The notes beneath the pieces were generated by a model. That model was given only the letters and a program-made list of their open reading frames with translations, did not search any database and was not told the DNA's origin. A DNA stretch of 64,000 bases. Source: Lewinellaceae bacterium. GTDB lineage: Bacteria; Bacteroidota; Bacteroidia; Chitinophagales; Saprospiraceae. Of this stretch, positions 17,945-27,049 are shown in pieces. The translations under genes and the position numbers were made by a program. The stretch is from the NCBI GenBank assembly GCA_020636075.1, contig JACJYO010000004.1:496001-560000 (forward strand), read 5' to 3'. Position 1 is the stretch's first letter; the number at the start of each line of letters is the position of its first letter.

Positions 17945-18813
17945 AGTGGATCGTTCTTTCTTTGACAAGTGTTTTGTTGTTGTTGCTTGTGCTTGCAAGC
18001 TGCGGCCCGGAAGCGCAAACCGGCGCCGTTTTTTCCAAATACAGCGCCCACGCTTGCGCAGCGCCCTCTCCAGCGGATACGCTGCCTCCCAATCGGGTGG
18101 GGAAGGCCCTGGATAAAGTAAAACGGGAAGAAAGCCCCGCTTCGGGAGTCCCAACCGATGACCCGGCGGCCGATACCCAACGTCATTTTTTACTCGGAAA
18201 ATTCGATCCGGCCGAACATCCCGACTTTGTGACCATCGCACAGCCGTACGCCAACCGCCCGGGCTTGCTTATGCAACGCGAGGCGTATGCTGCGTTTAAA
18301 AAAATGGCCGATGCAGCCCGGAAAGATGGCGTGAAACTGACCATTATTTCCGCTACCCGCACCTTCGATTACCAGAAAAACATTTGGGAGAAAAAGTGGT
18401 CCAACCTGCAAACCCAGGTCAAAGAATCCAAAGACCGGGCGCTTAAAATTTTGGAATACTCAGCCATGCCGGGTACCTCGAGGCATCATTGGGGAACGGA
18501 TATTGATCTGAACGACCTGAATAATGCTTCGTTTAAGTCTGGCGGCTCGCAAGCCCGCATGTACGCCTGGATGCAAAAACACGCCGCCGATTATGGCTTT
18601 TGCCAGCCGTATACGGCCAAAGATGAACAACGGCCTACAGGCTACAATGAAGAGCGCTGGCATTGGTCGTACCGGCCGATCGCTGATAAATTGCTTCAGC
18701 AGTACGAATTTTCTGTAACAGATGCCATGATTACCGGTTTTCTGGGCGCTGAAAACGCCCGATCGATCGGCGTCGTTCAAAACTATGTTTTGGGCGTAGC
18801 CTGTAAAAATTGA
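17941..18813 (+). CDS. VanY/M15-type D,D-carboxypeptidase lipoprotein
   Basis: 290 aa. The lipoprotein signal ends at the Cys in LLLLLVLASCG. The peptidase domain (about 85-260) shows the M15B zinc motifs: SRHHWGTDIDLNDL (HxxxxxxD pattern) and a final WHWSYRP histidine. SATRTFDYQKNIWEKKW corresponds to the usual SGYRS-type stretch. Family members remove the terminal D-Ala from peptidoglycan stems in the periplasm. The gene overlaps the thioredoxin by four nt, and a redoxin follows, so a redox/cell-wall operon is possible, although no functional link is proven. Confidence 0.9.
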   Translation: MKWIVLSLTSVLLLLLVLASCGPEAQTGAVFSKYSAHACAAPSPADTLPPNRVGKALDKVKREESPASGVPTDDPAADTQRHFLLGKFDPAEHPDFVTIAQPYANRPGLLMQREAYAAFKKMADAARKDGVKLTIISATRTFDYQKNIWEKKWSNLQTQVKESKDRALKILEYSAMPGTSRHHWGTDIDLNDLNNASFKSGGSQARMYAWMQKHAADYGFCQPYTAKDEQRPTGYNEERWHWSYRPIADKLLQQYEFSVTDAMITGFLGAENARSIGVVQNYVLGVACKN

Positions 18814-18846
18814 GCCGGGAATTGGACAAATTTAAAGAATCGAATA

Positions 18847-19404
18847 TTGGCTTATACTGAATCAACTATGCTCCCCCTGGGCACGCAAGCCCCGGATTTT
18901 GAACTGCCCGATACAGTCAGTGGTAAAACGGTACGCCTGAGCGACGTTATCTCTCCCAAGGCTACCGTGGTTATGTTTTTATGCAACCACTGCCCCTACG
19001 TTTTGCATGTGAATGCGGAAATTGTGCGCCTGGCAAGGGAATTCCAGTCCCGGGGTGTTTCATTTGTCGGCATCAGCAGCAACGACGCCGTGGCATACCC
19101 GGAAGACGGGCCCGACCAGATGCGCGTGCATGCCCGGGAGGTCGGCTATCCGTTTCCCTATCTTTATGATGAAACACAGGAAGTTGCCCGCGCCTACGAT
19201 GCCGCCTGCACCCCTGATTTTTATGTTTTTGATGGCGACCAAAAACTGGCCTACCGTGGCCAGCTCGATAGCAGCCGCCCCAAACGCAACCCCGGCCCCG
19301 CAACGGGCGAGGATTTGCGCGCAGCACTGGACGCCGTTTTGTCCGGGCAGGCGCCCGATCCGGTACAACGCCCTTCCGGAGGCTGTAACATTAAGTGGAA
19401 ATAA
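18847..19404 (+). CDS. Thioredoxin-family (AhpC/TSA-like) redoxin
   Basis: 185 aa starting at a TTG (18847). The TTG is chosen because the reading MAYTESTMLPLGTQAPDFEL lines up with the usual N-terminus of this family, in which residues before the internal Met are conserved. The domain is a redoxin: LPDTVSGKTVRLSDV, the active site FLCNHCPYVLHVN (CxxC), FVGISSND, and TPDFYVFDGDQKLAYRGQLD. The C-terminus ends PSGGCNIKWK, with one more conserved Cys. No signal peptide. It probably acts as a cytoplasmic thiol peroxidase or disulfide reductase. The nadC start follows ten nt later. Confidence 0.88.
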   Translation: MAYTESTMLPLGTQAPDFELPDTVSGKTVRLSDVISPKATVVMFLCNHCPYVLHVNAEIVRLAREFQSRGVSFVGISSNDAVAYPEDGPDQMRVHAREVGYPFPYLYDETQEVARAYDAACTPDFYVFDGDQKLAYRGQLDSSRPKRNPGPATGEDLRAALDAVLSGQAPDPVQRPSGGCNIKWK

Positions 19405-19413
19405 AAAGAAACG

Positions 19414-20274
19414 ATGCGTCCAGAACAAATTACTGACCAACAAATCCAGGATTTTATCAAAGCCGCCCTGTACGAAGACGTGCGCGACGGCGACCACAGT
19501 TCCATGGCCACCATCCCGGCCGGGCACCGCAGCAAGGCTGCACTGAAAGTGAAAGATTACGGGGTGATCGCCGGCGTTGAACTGGCGGTGCAAATTTTTA
19601 AACATGTGGACCCGGAAAGTAAAATTACGGTACACAAACCCGACGGTACCGACATCCTCTATGGCGAAGTGGCTTTTGAGGTGGAAGGGAATTCCCGGGC
19701 CTTGCTCCAGGCCGAACGTTTGGTGCTCAACACCATGCAACGCATGAGCGGGATCGCTACCTTGTCGAGTCGGTTTGCCTTTGAAGTAGGCGATCTGCCC
19801 GTGAAAGTGCTCGACACCCGCAAAACCACGCCCCTGATCCGCTTTTTGGAAAAATGGGCAGTTAAAATCGGTGGCTGCGAAAACTACCGCTGGGGCCTGT
19901 ACGACTGGATCATGATCAAAGACAACCACGTAGACGCCAGTGGCGGTATTAAGCCTGCGGTCGAACGTGCCAGGGCTTACCTGAAGGAGAAAAACCTCGA
20001 TCTGAATATTACCCTCGAAGTTCGCAACCTGGTGGAAGTGCACCAGGCCCTGGAGGTTGGTGGAATTACCCGACTGATGTTCGACAATTTTGAAATACCC
20101 ATCCTGGCCGAAGCGGTGGCGACGGTAGGCAAACAATTTGAAACGGAAGCTTCGGGTGGTATCAACCTGTTCAATGTGCGGAAATATGCCCAAACGGGTG
20201 TGGATTTCGTGTCGGCTGGCGCGCTTACGCACTCGGCTCAACCGCTGGACATGAGCCTGAAAATTGTAGGGTAA
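19414..20274 (+). CDS. nadC: Nicotinate-nucleotide pyrophosphorylase (quinolinate phosphoribosyltransferase)
   Basis: 286 aa, the expected length. It joins quinolinate and PRPP to give nicotinate mononucleotide in NAD synthesis. The N-terminal domain shows EDVRDGDHSSMATIP; the barrel shows AERLVLNTMQRMSGIAT, VLDTRKTTPLIRFLEKWAVK, MIKDNHVDASGG, ITLEVRNLVEV, RLMFDNFEIP, ASGGINLFNVRKYA and a final VDFVSAGALTHSA. All phosphate- and carboxylate-binding Arg/Lys motifs are present. It is probably co-transcribed with the preceding redoxin. A 309-nt gap filled by nested hairpins follows. Confidence 0.96.
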   Translation: MRPEQITDQQIQDFIKAALYEDVRDGDHSSMATIPAGHRSKAALKVKDYGVIAGVELAVQIFKHVDPESKITVHKPDGTDILYGEVAFEVEGNSRALLQAERLVLNTMQRMSGIATLSSRFAFEVGDLPVKVLDTRKTTPLIRFLEKWAVKIGGCENYRWGLYDWIMIKDNHVDASGGIKPAVERARAYLKEKNLDLNITLEVRNLVEVHQALEVGGITRLMFDNFEIPILAEAVATVGKQFETEASGGINLFNVRKYAQTGVDFVSAGALTHSAQPLDMSLKIVG

Positions 20275-20290
20275 ACAGCCCACCATGCGA

Positions 20291-20492
20291 GATGCTGTAG
20301 GGGCGTGTATAGCTATCAACTTAAGCAATCAGAGGGGGTGTGCAACTTTTCAGATTTCAAATTTTTCTTTTCAGATTTCAAATAAAAGAATGATCCCGGA
20401 TTGGGAAGTTTCATGAATTTGAAATGTCAATTTGAAACTTGAAATTTGAAAAGGGTCTTGTGGGCGACCGCGAGGGTCGCCCCTACAACATC
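20291..20492. repeat. Nested inverted repeats after nadC
   Basis: Outer arms GATGCTGTAGGGGCG (20291-20305) and CGCCCCTACAACATC (20478-20492) pair at 14 of 15 positions. Inside lies an A+T-rich imperfect hairpin (about 20347-20452) built of TTTCAAATTT / AAATTTGAAA words like the one near 6.4 kb. A second short copy of the GGGCGACCGTGAGGGTC word follows near 20541, just before the next gene. No gene was seen between 20275 and 20583. Confidence 0.7.
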
Positions 20493-20583
20493 CCGGTAAT
20501 TTTATCCTGAACGATCGTACTTTGGGCAATTATTCCGATATGGGCGACCGTGAGGGTCCTCCTACGCAAAACATCAAAACAAT

Positions 20584-21012
20584 ATGACCGTCGACGCTTT
20601 TTACGGCTATGCTTCCGTACTGATCTTTATTCCCTGGCTGCTGTTGATTGCAGCGCCCAACTGGCGTTTTACCGAGCCGGTTGCCTTTGCCTCGGCGTTG
20701 TTGCTTTCCCTGGTGGCGGCCTGGTTTACCTTTCATTATTTGACCAATGGCGAAGCCGGCGGTAGCTTGTTGTCGCTGGAGGGTTTGAGAAACCTGTTTC
20801 GCAATCAAGCCATGGTGCTCACGGGCTGGTTCAATTATTTGTCCTTTTGCCTGCTGGTTGGCATCTGGCAGGTGCATGATGCCCGGCAGGAAAAAATTTC
20901 GCACCTGGCCGTTGTGCCCGGGCTGATCCTGACCATGCTGGCCGGCCCGGCGGGTTTATTGGTGTATTTGCTGGTGCGTGCGGTGCGCAAGGGGAAGTGG
21001 GAAGTTGGGTGA
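20584..21012 (+). CDS. ABA4-like (DUF4281) membrane protein
   Basis: 142 aa with four membrane helices (about 8-27, 32-52, 75-95, 105-128). The core stretch LFRNQAMVLTGWFNYLSFCL, then a Trp-Gln-Val/Asp-Ala-Arg segment, and the closing PGLILTMLAGPAGLLVYLLVRA match the ABA4-like family as I recall it. The plant founder is needed for neoxanthin synthesis in carotenoid metabolism. Bacterial members are not well defined, so a carotenoid-related role is only inferred. No carotenoid gene is next to it. Confidence 0.75.
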   Translation: MTVDAFYGYASVLIFIPWLLLIAAPNWRFTEPVAFASALLLSLVAAWFTFHYLTNGEAGGSLLSLEGLRNLFRNQAMVLTGWFNYLSFCLLVGIWQVHDARQEKISHLAVVPGLILTMLAGPAGLLVYLLVRAVRKGKWEVG

Positions 21013-21029
21013 TGGCTTGCTCAATACTC

Positions 21030-21184
21030 GTCCTACGACTTCTACGGGTTCACATAGAAAACAGGTAGTATTGGTCAGACGACTGCGAGTCGTCAGACCA
21101 ATGCGCGCGGTCCGACGACTCGAAGTCGTCTGACCGCTAATCTCATTTATCGAATTACAATGTGAAGCCGTACAAGTCGTAGGG
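21030..21184. repeat. Nested inverted repeat, GTCCTACGACTT / TCAGACGACT family
   Basis: Outer arms lie at 21030-21053 and 21161-21184 (GTCCTACGACTTCTACGG versus CCGTACAAGTCGTAGGG). Inside are two 27-nt palindromes, 21073-21099 and 21109-21135, with GTC(A)GACGACT...AGTCGTC(T)GAC wording. The second outer arm may overlap the promoter of the next gene. Confidence 0.75.
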
Positions 21185-21258
21185 CGTGTATTGCACACAT
21201 CAGGACTATTCGTATTTTGCAGGGGTCAAAAAATCGTTAACCACAAAATTCTTTTTCT

Positions 21259-22560
21259 GTGAAACAGATCCTGTTCCTCGCCCTTCTTTCGTATTCCATT
21301 CCTGCTTCCGCCCAACTATTTGTTGACTCAAAGAAATACACCGCAGAAGAACTCGTCATGGACTTCTTCAATGGCGCCTGTGTGGATATTATCTCGGTGG
21401 AACACTATGGAGACCCCCAGCAAAAAACCTTTTTTGAAGGTTCTCAAAGTGGCCTGGGCGTCAATGCCGGGATTATCCTGACCACCGGCGATGCTTCCGT
21501 CGCGGTTGGCCCCAATGACAATATGGGTGTAGCCGGCGGATATGGTACTGAATACCCGCCGAATAACTCGGCATTTAGCCAATTTCTCCAAACCATTGGT
21601 GGCGCAAGTTTTGATTGGTCCGTATTACGCATCACACTGGTACCCCATATAGACTCCCTTGGGTTCATGTATGTATTTGGCTCGGAGGAATATTGTGAAT
21701 ACGTGGGATCGCAGTTCAACGACGCTTTCGGCTTTTTGATTTCGGGGCCCGGCATTTCCGGGGTGGAGAATATTGCCATGATCCCCAATGCGTCGGTACC
21801 GGTGTCCATCAATAATGTCAATCATTTGATCAACACAGACTTTTACCGAAATAACATGCCCGTCGATACGAATTTTAACTACTGTGGCCAGAGCCCATCG
21901 AACGATCCAATGACGCAATGGGTGCAATACGACGGGACAACGACTGTGCTGACTGCAAGTGCAACTGTCATCCCGGACTCCACCTACGAGGTTTGGATCG
22001 GCATTTCAGACATAGGCGATGGTGTTTGGGATTCCGGCATCTTTCTCAGCATTGAAAGCCTTTGCGGCGACAGCCTGCTGGAACCGGTCGCAGGATTTCA
22101 GGCGGTAACCAATGGGAATACCGTGACATTCAACAACGGCACCAAATACGCCACGGCCTGGCATTGGGATTTTGGCGACGGCGCCACGTCCAGCGAACGT
22201 TTTCCCAAACATACCTATGCCAATCTCGACCAGCCCTACACCGTACAACTGGTTGCCACCAACTACTGCTGTACCGACACCACGTACACCATCGTAGGCG
22301 GTATGTCGGCAACCGACGCTCCGGAACAACCCGCCTGCCGGGTTTTTCCAACCCAGTTCAATGACCTGCTGACGGTTGAACTGCCTGGAGAGGTGCGCGG
22401 CGCCCGCCTGCAATTGACGGATGTTGCCGGGAAAATTGTGCTCCAACAGTCGATAAATGAGAAGGCTGTTTTAAACACCGGAGCCTTACCTGGCGGCACC
22501 TATATTTTGGAAATTTCGGCATCCAATGGCTGGCACTGGGTGTACCGGGTTTTCAAATGA
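21259..22560 (+). CDS. Choice-of-anchor L / PKD surface protein with T9SS sorting domain
   Basis: 433 aa, GTG start followed by a signal peptide (KQILFLALLSYSIPASAQ). Residues 22-260 are a choice-of-anchor L domain (ISVEHYGDPQQKTFFEG, GIILTTGDAS, MYVFGSEEYCEYVGSQFND, FGFLISGPGI). Residues 278-345 form a PKD domain with WHWDFGDGATSSERFPKHTY. The last 75 residues are a T9SS type A sorting domain (RLQLTDVAGKIVLQQ, LNTGALPGGTYILEIS), used for export through the type IX machinery and surface attachment. It probably acts in adhesion or in the cell-surface matrix. Confidence 0.9.
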   Translation: MKQILFLALLSYSIPASAQLFVDSKKYTAEELVMDFFNGACVDIISVEHYGDPQQKTFFEGSQSGLGVNAGIILTTGDASVAVGPNDNMGVAGGYGTEYPPNNSAFSQFLQTIGGASFDWSVLRITLVPHIDSLGFMYVFGSEEYCEYVGSQFNDAFGFLISGPGISGVENIAMIPNASVPVSINNVNHLINTDFYRNNMPVDTNFNYCGQSPSNDPMTQWVQYDGTTTVLTASATVIPDSTYEVWIGISDIGDGVWDSGIFLSIESLCGDSLLEPVAGFQAVTNGNTVTFNNGTKYATAWHWDFGDGATSSERFPKHTYANLDQPYTVQLVATNYCCTDTTYTIVGGMSATDAPEQPACRVFPTQFNDLLTVELPGEVRGARLQLTDVAGKIVLQQSINEKAVLNTGALPGGTYILEISASNGWHWVYRVFK

Positions 22561-22766
22561 GCTGGCGGCGTAGCGCCAAAACATTAAAAAAATAGTGCGA
22601 ATTTTCACCACCTTTGCTGCATAACAGCGGCACGAATACCATTTTGTACCTGTGAAACTTAAACCTGTGTAGTTGGTTTTTCCTTGCGATAATTGCAAAC
22701 AAACGCTACCGGATTCTCGAATTTTAATCGATTTGGGCGCCACCGGTCACCATAAATTTTACACCC

Positions 22767-24050
22767 TTGGATTTTACTGAATTTGGCTTTCACCCTGACT
22801 TGTTGGATGGCATCGACTCGATGAATTTTAAAACGGCCACCCCCATTCAGGAACAAGCAATCCCACAAATACTGGACGGCAAAGATCTGATCGGTATTGC
22901 CCAAACCGGTACCGGCAAAACAGCGGCCTTCATTCTGCCCATTTTGGATAAAATAATGGATACGCCCGAAGGGGAATACACCAAAGCGCTGGTTATCGTA
23001 CCCACGCGGGAACTGGCCATGCAGATCGACCAGGCTGTGGAGGCTTACTCCTACTTTACGGGGATTTCCAGTATTGCCGTGTACGGCGGCAGCGGCGGGA
23101 GTGAGTTCAGCCGGGAGCGCACTGCCATCAGTCGCGGCGTCGATTTGATCGTGGCTACGCCGGGGCGTTTGATCGCCCACATGAACATGAACTATGTCAA
23201 CTTTTCGCGCCTGCATTTTTTTGTGCTCGACGAGGCTGACCGCATGCTCGACATGGGTTTTCAGCCCGATCTCCTGCGTATTATTGGTAAACTAAACCCC
23301 AATCGTCAAAATCTCCTCTTTTCGGCAACCATGCCCCCGGGCGTGATGAAACTGGCGCGCACGCTGCTGCGCGATCCGGTGACGGTAAAGATCTCCCTCT
23401 CTAAACCCGCCGAAGGGGTTCGGCAAGGCGCCTATGTGGTGCACGACGAACAGAAACTGCCATTGCTGCTCGACATCCTGAAAGAACGCACCGGCCAACG
23501 CGTGCTGATCTTCAGCTCAACCAAACAAACAGTGAGCAAATTGTACCAAAAACTAAAATCCAAAAAGCTCAATGTTGGCCACATCAGCAGCGACCTGGAG
23601 CAAGCCGAGCGCGAAAAAGTCATGCTGGCTTTCCGGAATAGCCAGGTGGAATTTCTGGTGGCTACCGACGTGGTGAGCCGTGGCATCGATATCGACGGTA
23701 TCGACCTGATCGTGAATTACGACGTTCCGCAGGATGCTGAAGATTATGTGCACCGGGTAGGCCGCACCGCCCGGGCTGCTCGCGAAGGCGCAGCACTCAC
23801 GCTGATCGGGCCCAGCGACCAACGGCGGTTTCAACGGATCGAGGAACTGATCGGCAGCGAGGTTGAAAAATTGCCGGTACCGGAAGCCCTGGGCGAAACA
23901 CCAGCCTATGCACCGGGTAAACAGCGTTCTTTTGGCGGCGGTCGCGGACGGGGCCGTTCATCCGGCGGTGGAAAGTCAAAAGGCGGCGGACATCGACGCA
24001 AACAGGGCGGTGGAAAACGCCGGCATGGTCCGCCTCCTTCAAAATCCTGA
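22767..24050 (+). CDS. DEAD-box RNA helicase, RhlE-like
   Basis: 427 aa starting at a TTG (22767); the reading MDFTEFGFHPDLLDGIDSM matches the normal family start. Motifs are complete: Q motif FKTATPIQEQAIP, motif I AQTGTGKT, Ia PTRELAMQ, Ib TPGRL, II DEADRMLDMGF, III SATMP, IV IFSST, V TDVVSRGIDI and VI HRVGRTARA. The C-terminal 55 residues are a Gly/Arg/Ser-rich tail with RGG-like repeats that should bind RNA. The helicase is expected to act in ribosome assembly or RNA decay in the cytoplasm. The gap before it (22561-22766) shows only a weak CACCTTTG box. Confidence 0.93.
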   Translation: MDFTEFGFHPDLLDGIDSMNFKTATPIQEQAIPQILDGKDLIGIAQTGTGKTAAFILPILDKIMDTPEGEYTKALVIVPTRELAMQIDQAVEAYSYFTGISSIAVYGGSGGSEFSRERTAISRGVDLIVATPGRLIAHMNMNYVNFSRLHFFVLDEADRMLDMGFQPDLLRIIGKLNPNRQNLLFSATMPPGVMKLARTLLRDPVTVKISLSKPAEGVRQGAYVVHDEQKLPLLLDILKERTGQRVLIFSSTKQTVSKLYQKLKSKKLNVGHISSDLEQAEREKVMLAFRNSQVEFLVATDVVSRGIDIDGIDLIVNYDVPQDAEDYVHRVGRTARAAREGAALTLIGPSDQRRFQRIEELIGSEVEKLPVPEALGETPAYAPGKQRSFGGGRGRGRSSGGGKSKGGGHRRKQGGGKRRHGPPPSKS

Positions 24051-24079
24051 TTAATAGCGCATTTGCTGGCGTTGACAGC

Positions 24080-24382
24080 CTACATTTTTGCGCCTTTCAC
24101 CAAAAGGACCTTCCGGACAGATGCATTTTTCAGATGCATGAACTCCTGGCGCCGGTCGTCCTTCAGAAAGTTTTCCAGGTCGTTTTCCGTGTCAAAGGAA
24201 ATAAAATGAATTTCATAGGGCTTGTCGGCGTCCCCGGAAACATAGGTCTCCGGAGTCGGCCGCAAGCGGTATAAAATCCTGCCCCGATAGCGCTCCATCA
24301 GCGGGATGGCCAAATCTTCAAATTGGTGGAAGATTTGCTCTTTTCCGGGTTCGACAAAAATCAGTTGGGTGAGGTAGATCAT
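24080..24382 (-). CDS. DUF1330/ABM-like ferredoxin-fold protein
   Basis: 100 aa. The beta-alpha-beta pattern MIYLTQLIFVEPGKEQIFHQFEDLAIPLMERY..., then YEIHFISFDTENDLENFLKDDRRQEFMHLK, fits a dimeric alpha/beta-barrel protein of the DUF1330/ABM type. It has no signal peptide and no clear catalytic residue. It lies downstream of cydB in the same direction, 47 nt after the cydB stop. A link to cytochrome bd is only positional. Confidence 0.65.
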   Translation of the reverse strand: MIYLTQLIFVEPGKEQIFHQFEDLAIPLMERYRGRILYRLRPTPETYVSGDADKPYEIHFISFDTENDLENFLKDDRRQEFMHLKNASVRKVLLVKGAKM

Positions 24383-24429
24383 AAAGTTTGATTTATCCGT
24401 ACACTGGAACAGTGGTCAGGCGCCCTGTT

Positions 24430-25464
24430 TCAATAACTCGTATCGTCCAATTCAACTTTACCCCAAAACGTGCGGTACACGATGTAGGTGTAAAACAGCA
24501 CCAGAGGCGTGCCGATCAGCACAAAAACCAGCATGATTTCCAGCGATTTGTCGGAAGACGCTGCATTGTAAATCGTGATGCTATGCTCAAGCGCCGTTGT
24601 TGAAAACAACAGGGTGGGGTATAGTTCCACGGCAAGCAGGATCAGCAAAAAACTAAACGTGAGCGCCGAGAAAACAAAGGCCGCCTTGAACTTGCGTTTG
24701 CTGACCAGCCTCGGAATATTGGCAATGCTCAACATTGCCAGCACGGGAACAACAAATAAATACGGGTTGGCCTGCAGGTTATCCAGCAGGTGCGGAATGT
24801 ACAGCAAGGCGTATCCACTGGAAGCCGCAAACAGCAGGACAAAGGCGATGATCGACCATTTCAGCAGGCGTTCGATTTTTTCAAACAGTTTCCCATGGGT
24901 TTTCAGACACAAATAAATAGCGCCGTGCAGGGTCATCAACGCCAGCGTGGTAAACCCGAGCAGCAGGGCAAAGGGATTGAAAAACGCAAGCCAGCTGCCG
25001 GTAAATTCATGATCCTTGTCGAGCGGCAGGCCCTGCAGCACATTGCCCATCACCACACCTAACAGCACGGCAAGCAGGATGCTGGAAAAACTGTACACCA
25101 CATCCCAGCTCCTGCGCCACCATTCCATCGGCTCTTTGCTTCGGAATTCAATGGACACCGCCCGGAGGATGATAAACAACAAAAACAGCATGAACGGGAT
25201 GTACATGGCCGAAAACAAGGTGGCATACACTAGCGGGAAACCGGCAAACAGGGTGCCGCCGCCAATCACAAGCCAGACTTCGTTGCCGTCCCATACCGGC
25301 CCAACGGCGTTCAACGCAATGCGCCGGCTGCTGTCTTTTTTGAAAAACAAATGCAGCGCTCCGGCGCCCAGGTCGAACCCGTCGAGAATGGCGTAGCCCG
25401 AAAAAACGGCGCCTACGACGAGAAACCACCACGTGGGATAGTCGATACCTAAAAATTCAGCCAT
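24430..25464 (-). CDS. cydB: Cytochrome bd ubiquinol oxidase subunit II
   Basis: 344 aa with nine predicted membrane helices. The start FLGIDYPTWWFLVVGAVFSGYAILDGFDLGAGAL, then GPVWDGNEVWLVIGGGTLFAGFP, is diagnostic (quoted stretches are abbreviated here to their cores). CydB supports assembly of the heme b/d oxidase that reduces O2 to water with quinol electrons and generates proton-motive force. Its start overlaps the end of cydA by eight nt, so the two are translationally coupled. Length is near the usual 336-380 residues. Confidence 0.95.
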   Translation of the reverse strand: MAEFLGIDYPTWWFLVVGAVFSGYAILDGFDLGAGALHLFFKKDSSRRIALNAVGPVWDGNEVWLVIGGGTLFAGFPLVYATLFSAMYIPFMLFLLFIILRAVSIEFRSKEPMEWWRRSWDVVYSFSSILLAVLLGVVMGNVLQGLPLDKDHEFTGSWLAFFNPFALLLGFTTLALMTLHGAIYLCLKTHGKLFEKIERLLKWSIIAFVLLFAASSGYALLYIPHLLDNLQANPYLFVVPVLAMLSIANIPRLVSKRKFKAAFVFSALTFSFLLILLAVELYPTLLFSTTALEHSITIYNAASSDKSLEIMLVFVLIGTPLVLFYTYIVYRTFWGKVELDDTSY

Positions 25465-26854
25465 GGTTATCCGGTTTTTTAGTTGAAATGATATTCCCGA
25501 TTTCCTGTTGCAACGGCCGGCTGTCCATAAGCACTAATTCCTCCGGTCCGTGTTGTATTTTTTTGTTCAGCATATAAACAAACAGTGCGAAGAGCAGCAC
25601 ATACACCACCGTAAACATGATCAGGGAAAATAAAACCTGATTGGCGGTTACTGCCTTCGACAAGGCGTCGGATGTTTTGAGCAAACCGTACACCACCCAG
25701 GGCTGCCGGCCCATTTCGGCGGCGTACCAGCCAAATTGGTTGGCCAACTGCGGTAAAAATGCCGCAAACACAAACAACCACAACAACCACCTGGCGGTAA
25801 ACAGTTTTCGCCGGTACCACTGCCAGCAAGCCAGCAAACTCAGGCCGATCAGTGCCAATCCGATAGCCACCATCAGGTGATAAAACTGAAAAACGGCGTT
25901 GATGGCCGGCGGCTGCTCGGATTTTGGAAAGGCATCGAGGCCCTTGACAGGTGTTTTAAAATCCTGATGGATCAAAAAACTCAAGCCCCCCGGAATTGCA
26001 AGTCCGGTCACCGTTTTTTGCTTTTTATCCACCCAACCGGCAATGTACAGGTCTGCTACGGCCAGGCTGTCGAAATGCCCTTCCAGGGCGGCCAGCTTAG
26101 CGGGTTGGTGCTCGGCAACGGTTCCGGCCGAGCGGTGTCCGGTGAACAGTTGCGACAGCGAAAAAACGGTAGCCACTAACAGGGCAGTTTTAAATCCTTT
26201 GCGGGACAAGCCGACGTGTTTGTTGCGCAACAGGTAATACGCATGAACGCTCAAAACCACAAAGGCGCCGGCAAGGAATGCCCCGATCCAGACGTGTAAA
26301 ATACGGTCGATACTTGAGGGATTGAACACCATCGCCCAGAAGTCCACAATTTCGGCCCGCGCCTCCAGGCCCTCTCCGACAATGTGATACCCTGCCGGCG
26401 TTTGCATCCAGCTATTGGCTACCACAATCCAGACTGCCGAGAACAGCGAGCCCAGAAAAACGCCAATGGTTGAAAGGAAATGGAAGGTGGGCGATACCCG
26501 GTTCCAGCCAAATAGCAGAATGCCCAGAAAGCCACTTTCCAGGGCAAAGGCAAAAAGGCCTTCCGCTGCCAGGGCGCTCCCGAATACGTCGCCGACATAG
26601 CGGGAATAGGTCGCCCAGTTGGTGCCGAACTCAAATTCCATCACAATGCCTGTGGCCACGCCGATTCCGAACGTGAGGGCAAAGATTTTGATCCAAAACC
26701 GCGTCAGTAGTTCGTATTCCTTGTTTTTTGTTTTCAAATAAAGCCCCTCAAAAATGACCAGCAACAACCCGATGCCAATGCTCAACGGCGGGTAGATGTA
26801 GTGGAAGGCAATCGTGAAAGCGAACTGAATGCGCGAAAGAATTTCTACGTCCAT
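25457..26854 (-). CDS. cydA: Cytochrome bd ubiquinol oxidase subunit I
   Basis: 465 aa. CydA motifs are clear: RIQFAFTIAFHYIYPPLSIG (His ligand), FGIGVATGIVMEFEFGTNWA, VANSWMQTPAGY, and the late QPWVVYGLLKT. The Q-loop is the short type (about 250-320). It binds hemes b558, b595 and d and oxidises the quinol. It is the first gene of the cydAB pair; the 195-nt gap upstream faces the endonuclease gene divergently and should hold both promoters. High-affinity O2 use in low-oxygen conditions is the normal role. Confidence 0.96.
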   Translation of the reverse strand: MDVEILSRIQFAFTIAFHYIYPPLSIGIGLLLVIFEGLYLKTKNKEYELLTRFWIKIFALTFGIGVATGIVMEFEFGTNWATYSRYVGDVFGSALAAEGLFAFALESGFLGILLFGWNRVSPTFHFLSTIGVFLGSLFSAVWIVVANSWMQTPAGYHIVGEGLEARAEIVDFWAMVFNPSSIDRILHVWIGAFLAGAFVVLSVHAYYLLRNKHVGLSRKGFKTALLVATVFSLSQLFTGHRSAGTVAEHQPAKLAALEGHFDSLAVADLYIAGWVDKKQKTVTGLAIPGGLSFLIHQDFKTPVKGLDAFPKSEQPPAINAVFQFYHLMVAIGLALIGLSLLACWQWYRRKLFTARWLLWLFVFAAFLPQLANQFGWYAAEMGRQPWVVYGLLKTSDALSKAVTANQVLFSLIMFTVVYVLLFALFVYMLNKKIQHGPEELVLMDSRPLQQEIGNIISTKKPDNHG

Positions 26855-27049
26855 AAGTGCGAATTTAATCTTGAGCGAGTACGTAACAAAAACATTTCTT
26901 TCGGCAGCGCGTTTGTCCGGCGGGGTAGTTTGGAGGGTTTATAAATTGAGGAAACCTTGACACCATTTCTTGTGCCAAATGTTGGCAACCCAGGTGCGGC
27001 CAGGGATTTTTCTGCCAAAAGACCTGGAACATGCTCTAATATTGCAACT

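Noticed and set aside
19060..20328. 422-codon reverse frame opposite the redoxin and nadC
   Set aside because: nadC and the redoxin are unmistakable on the plus strand; the reverse frame is a shadow.
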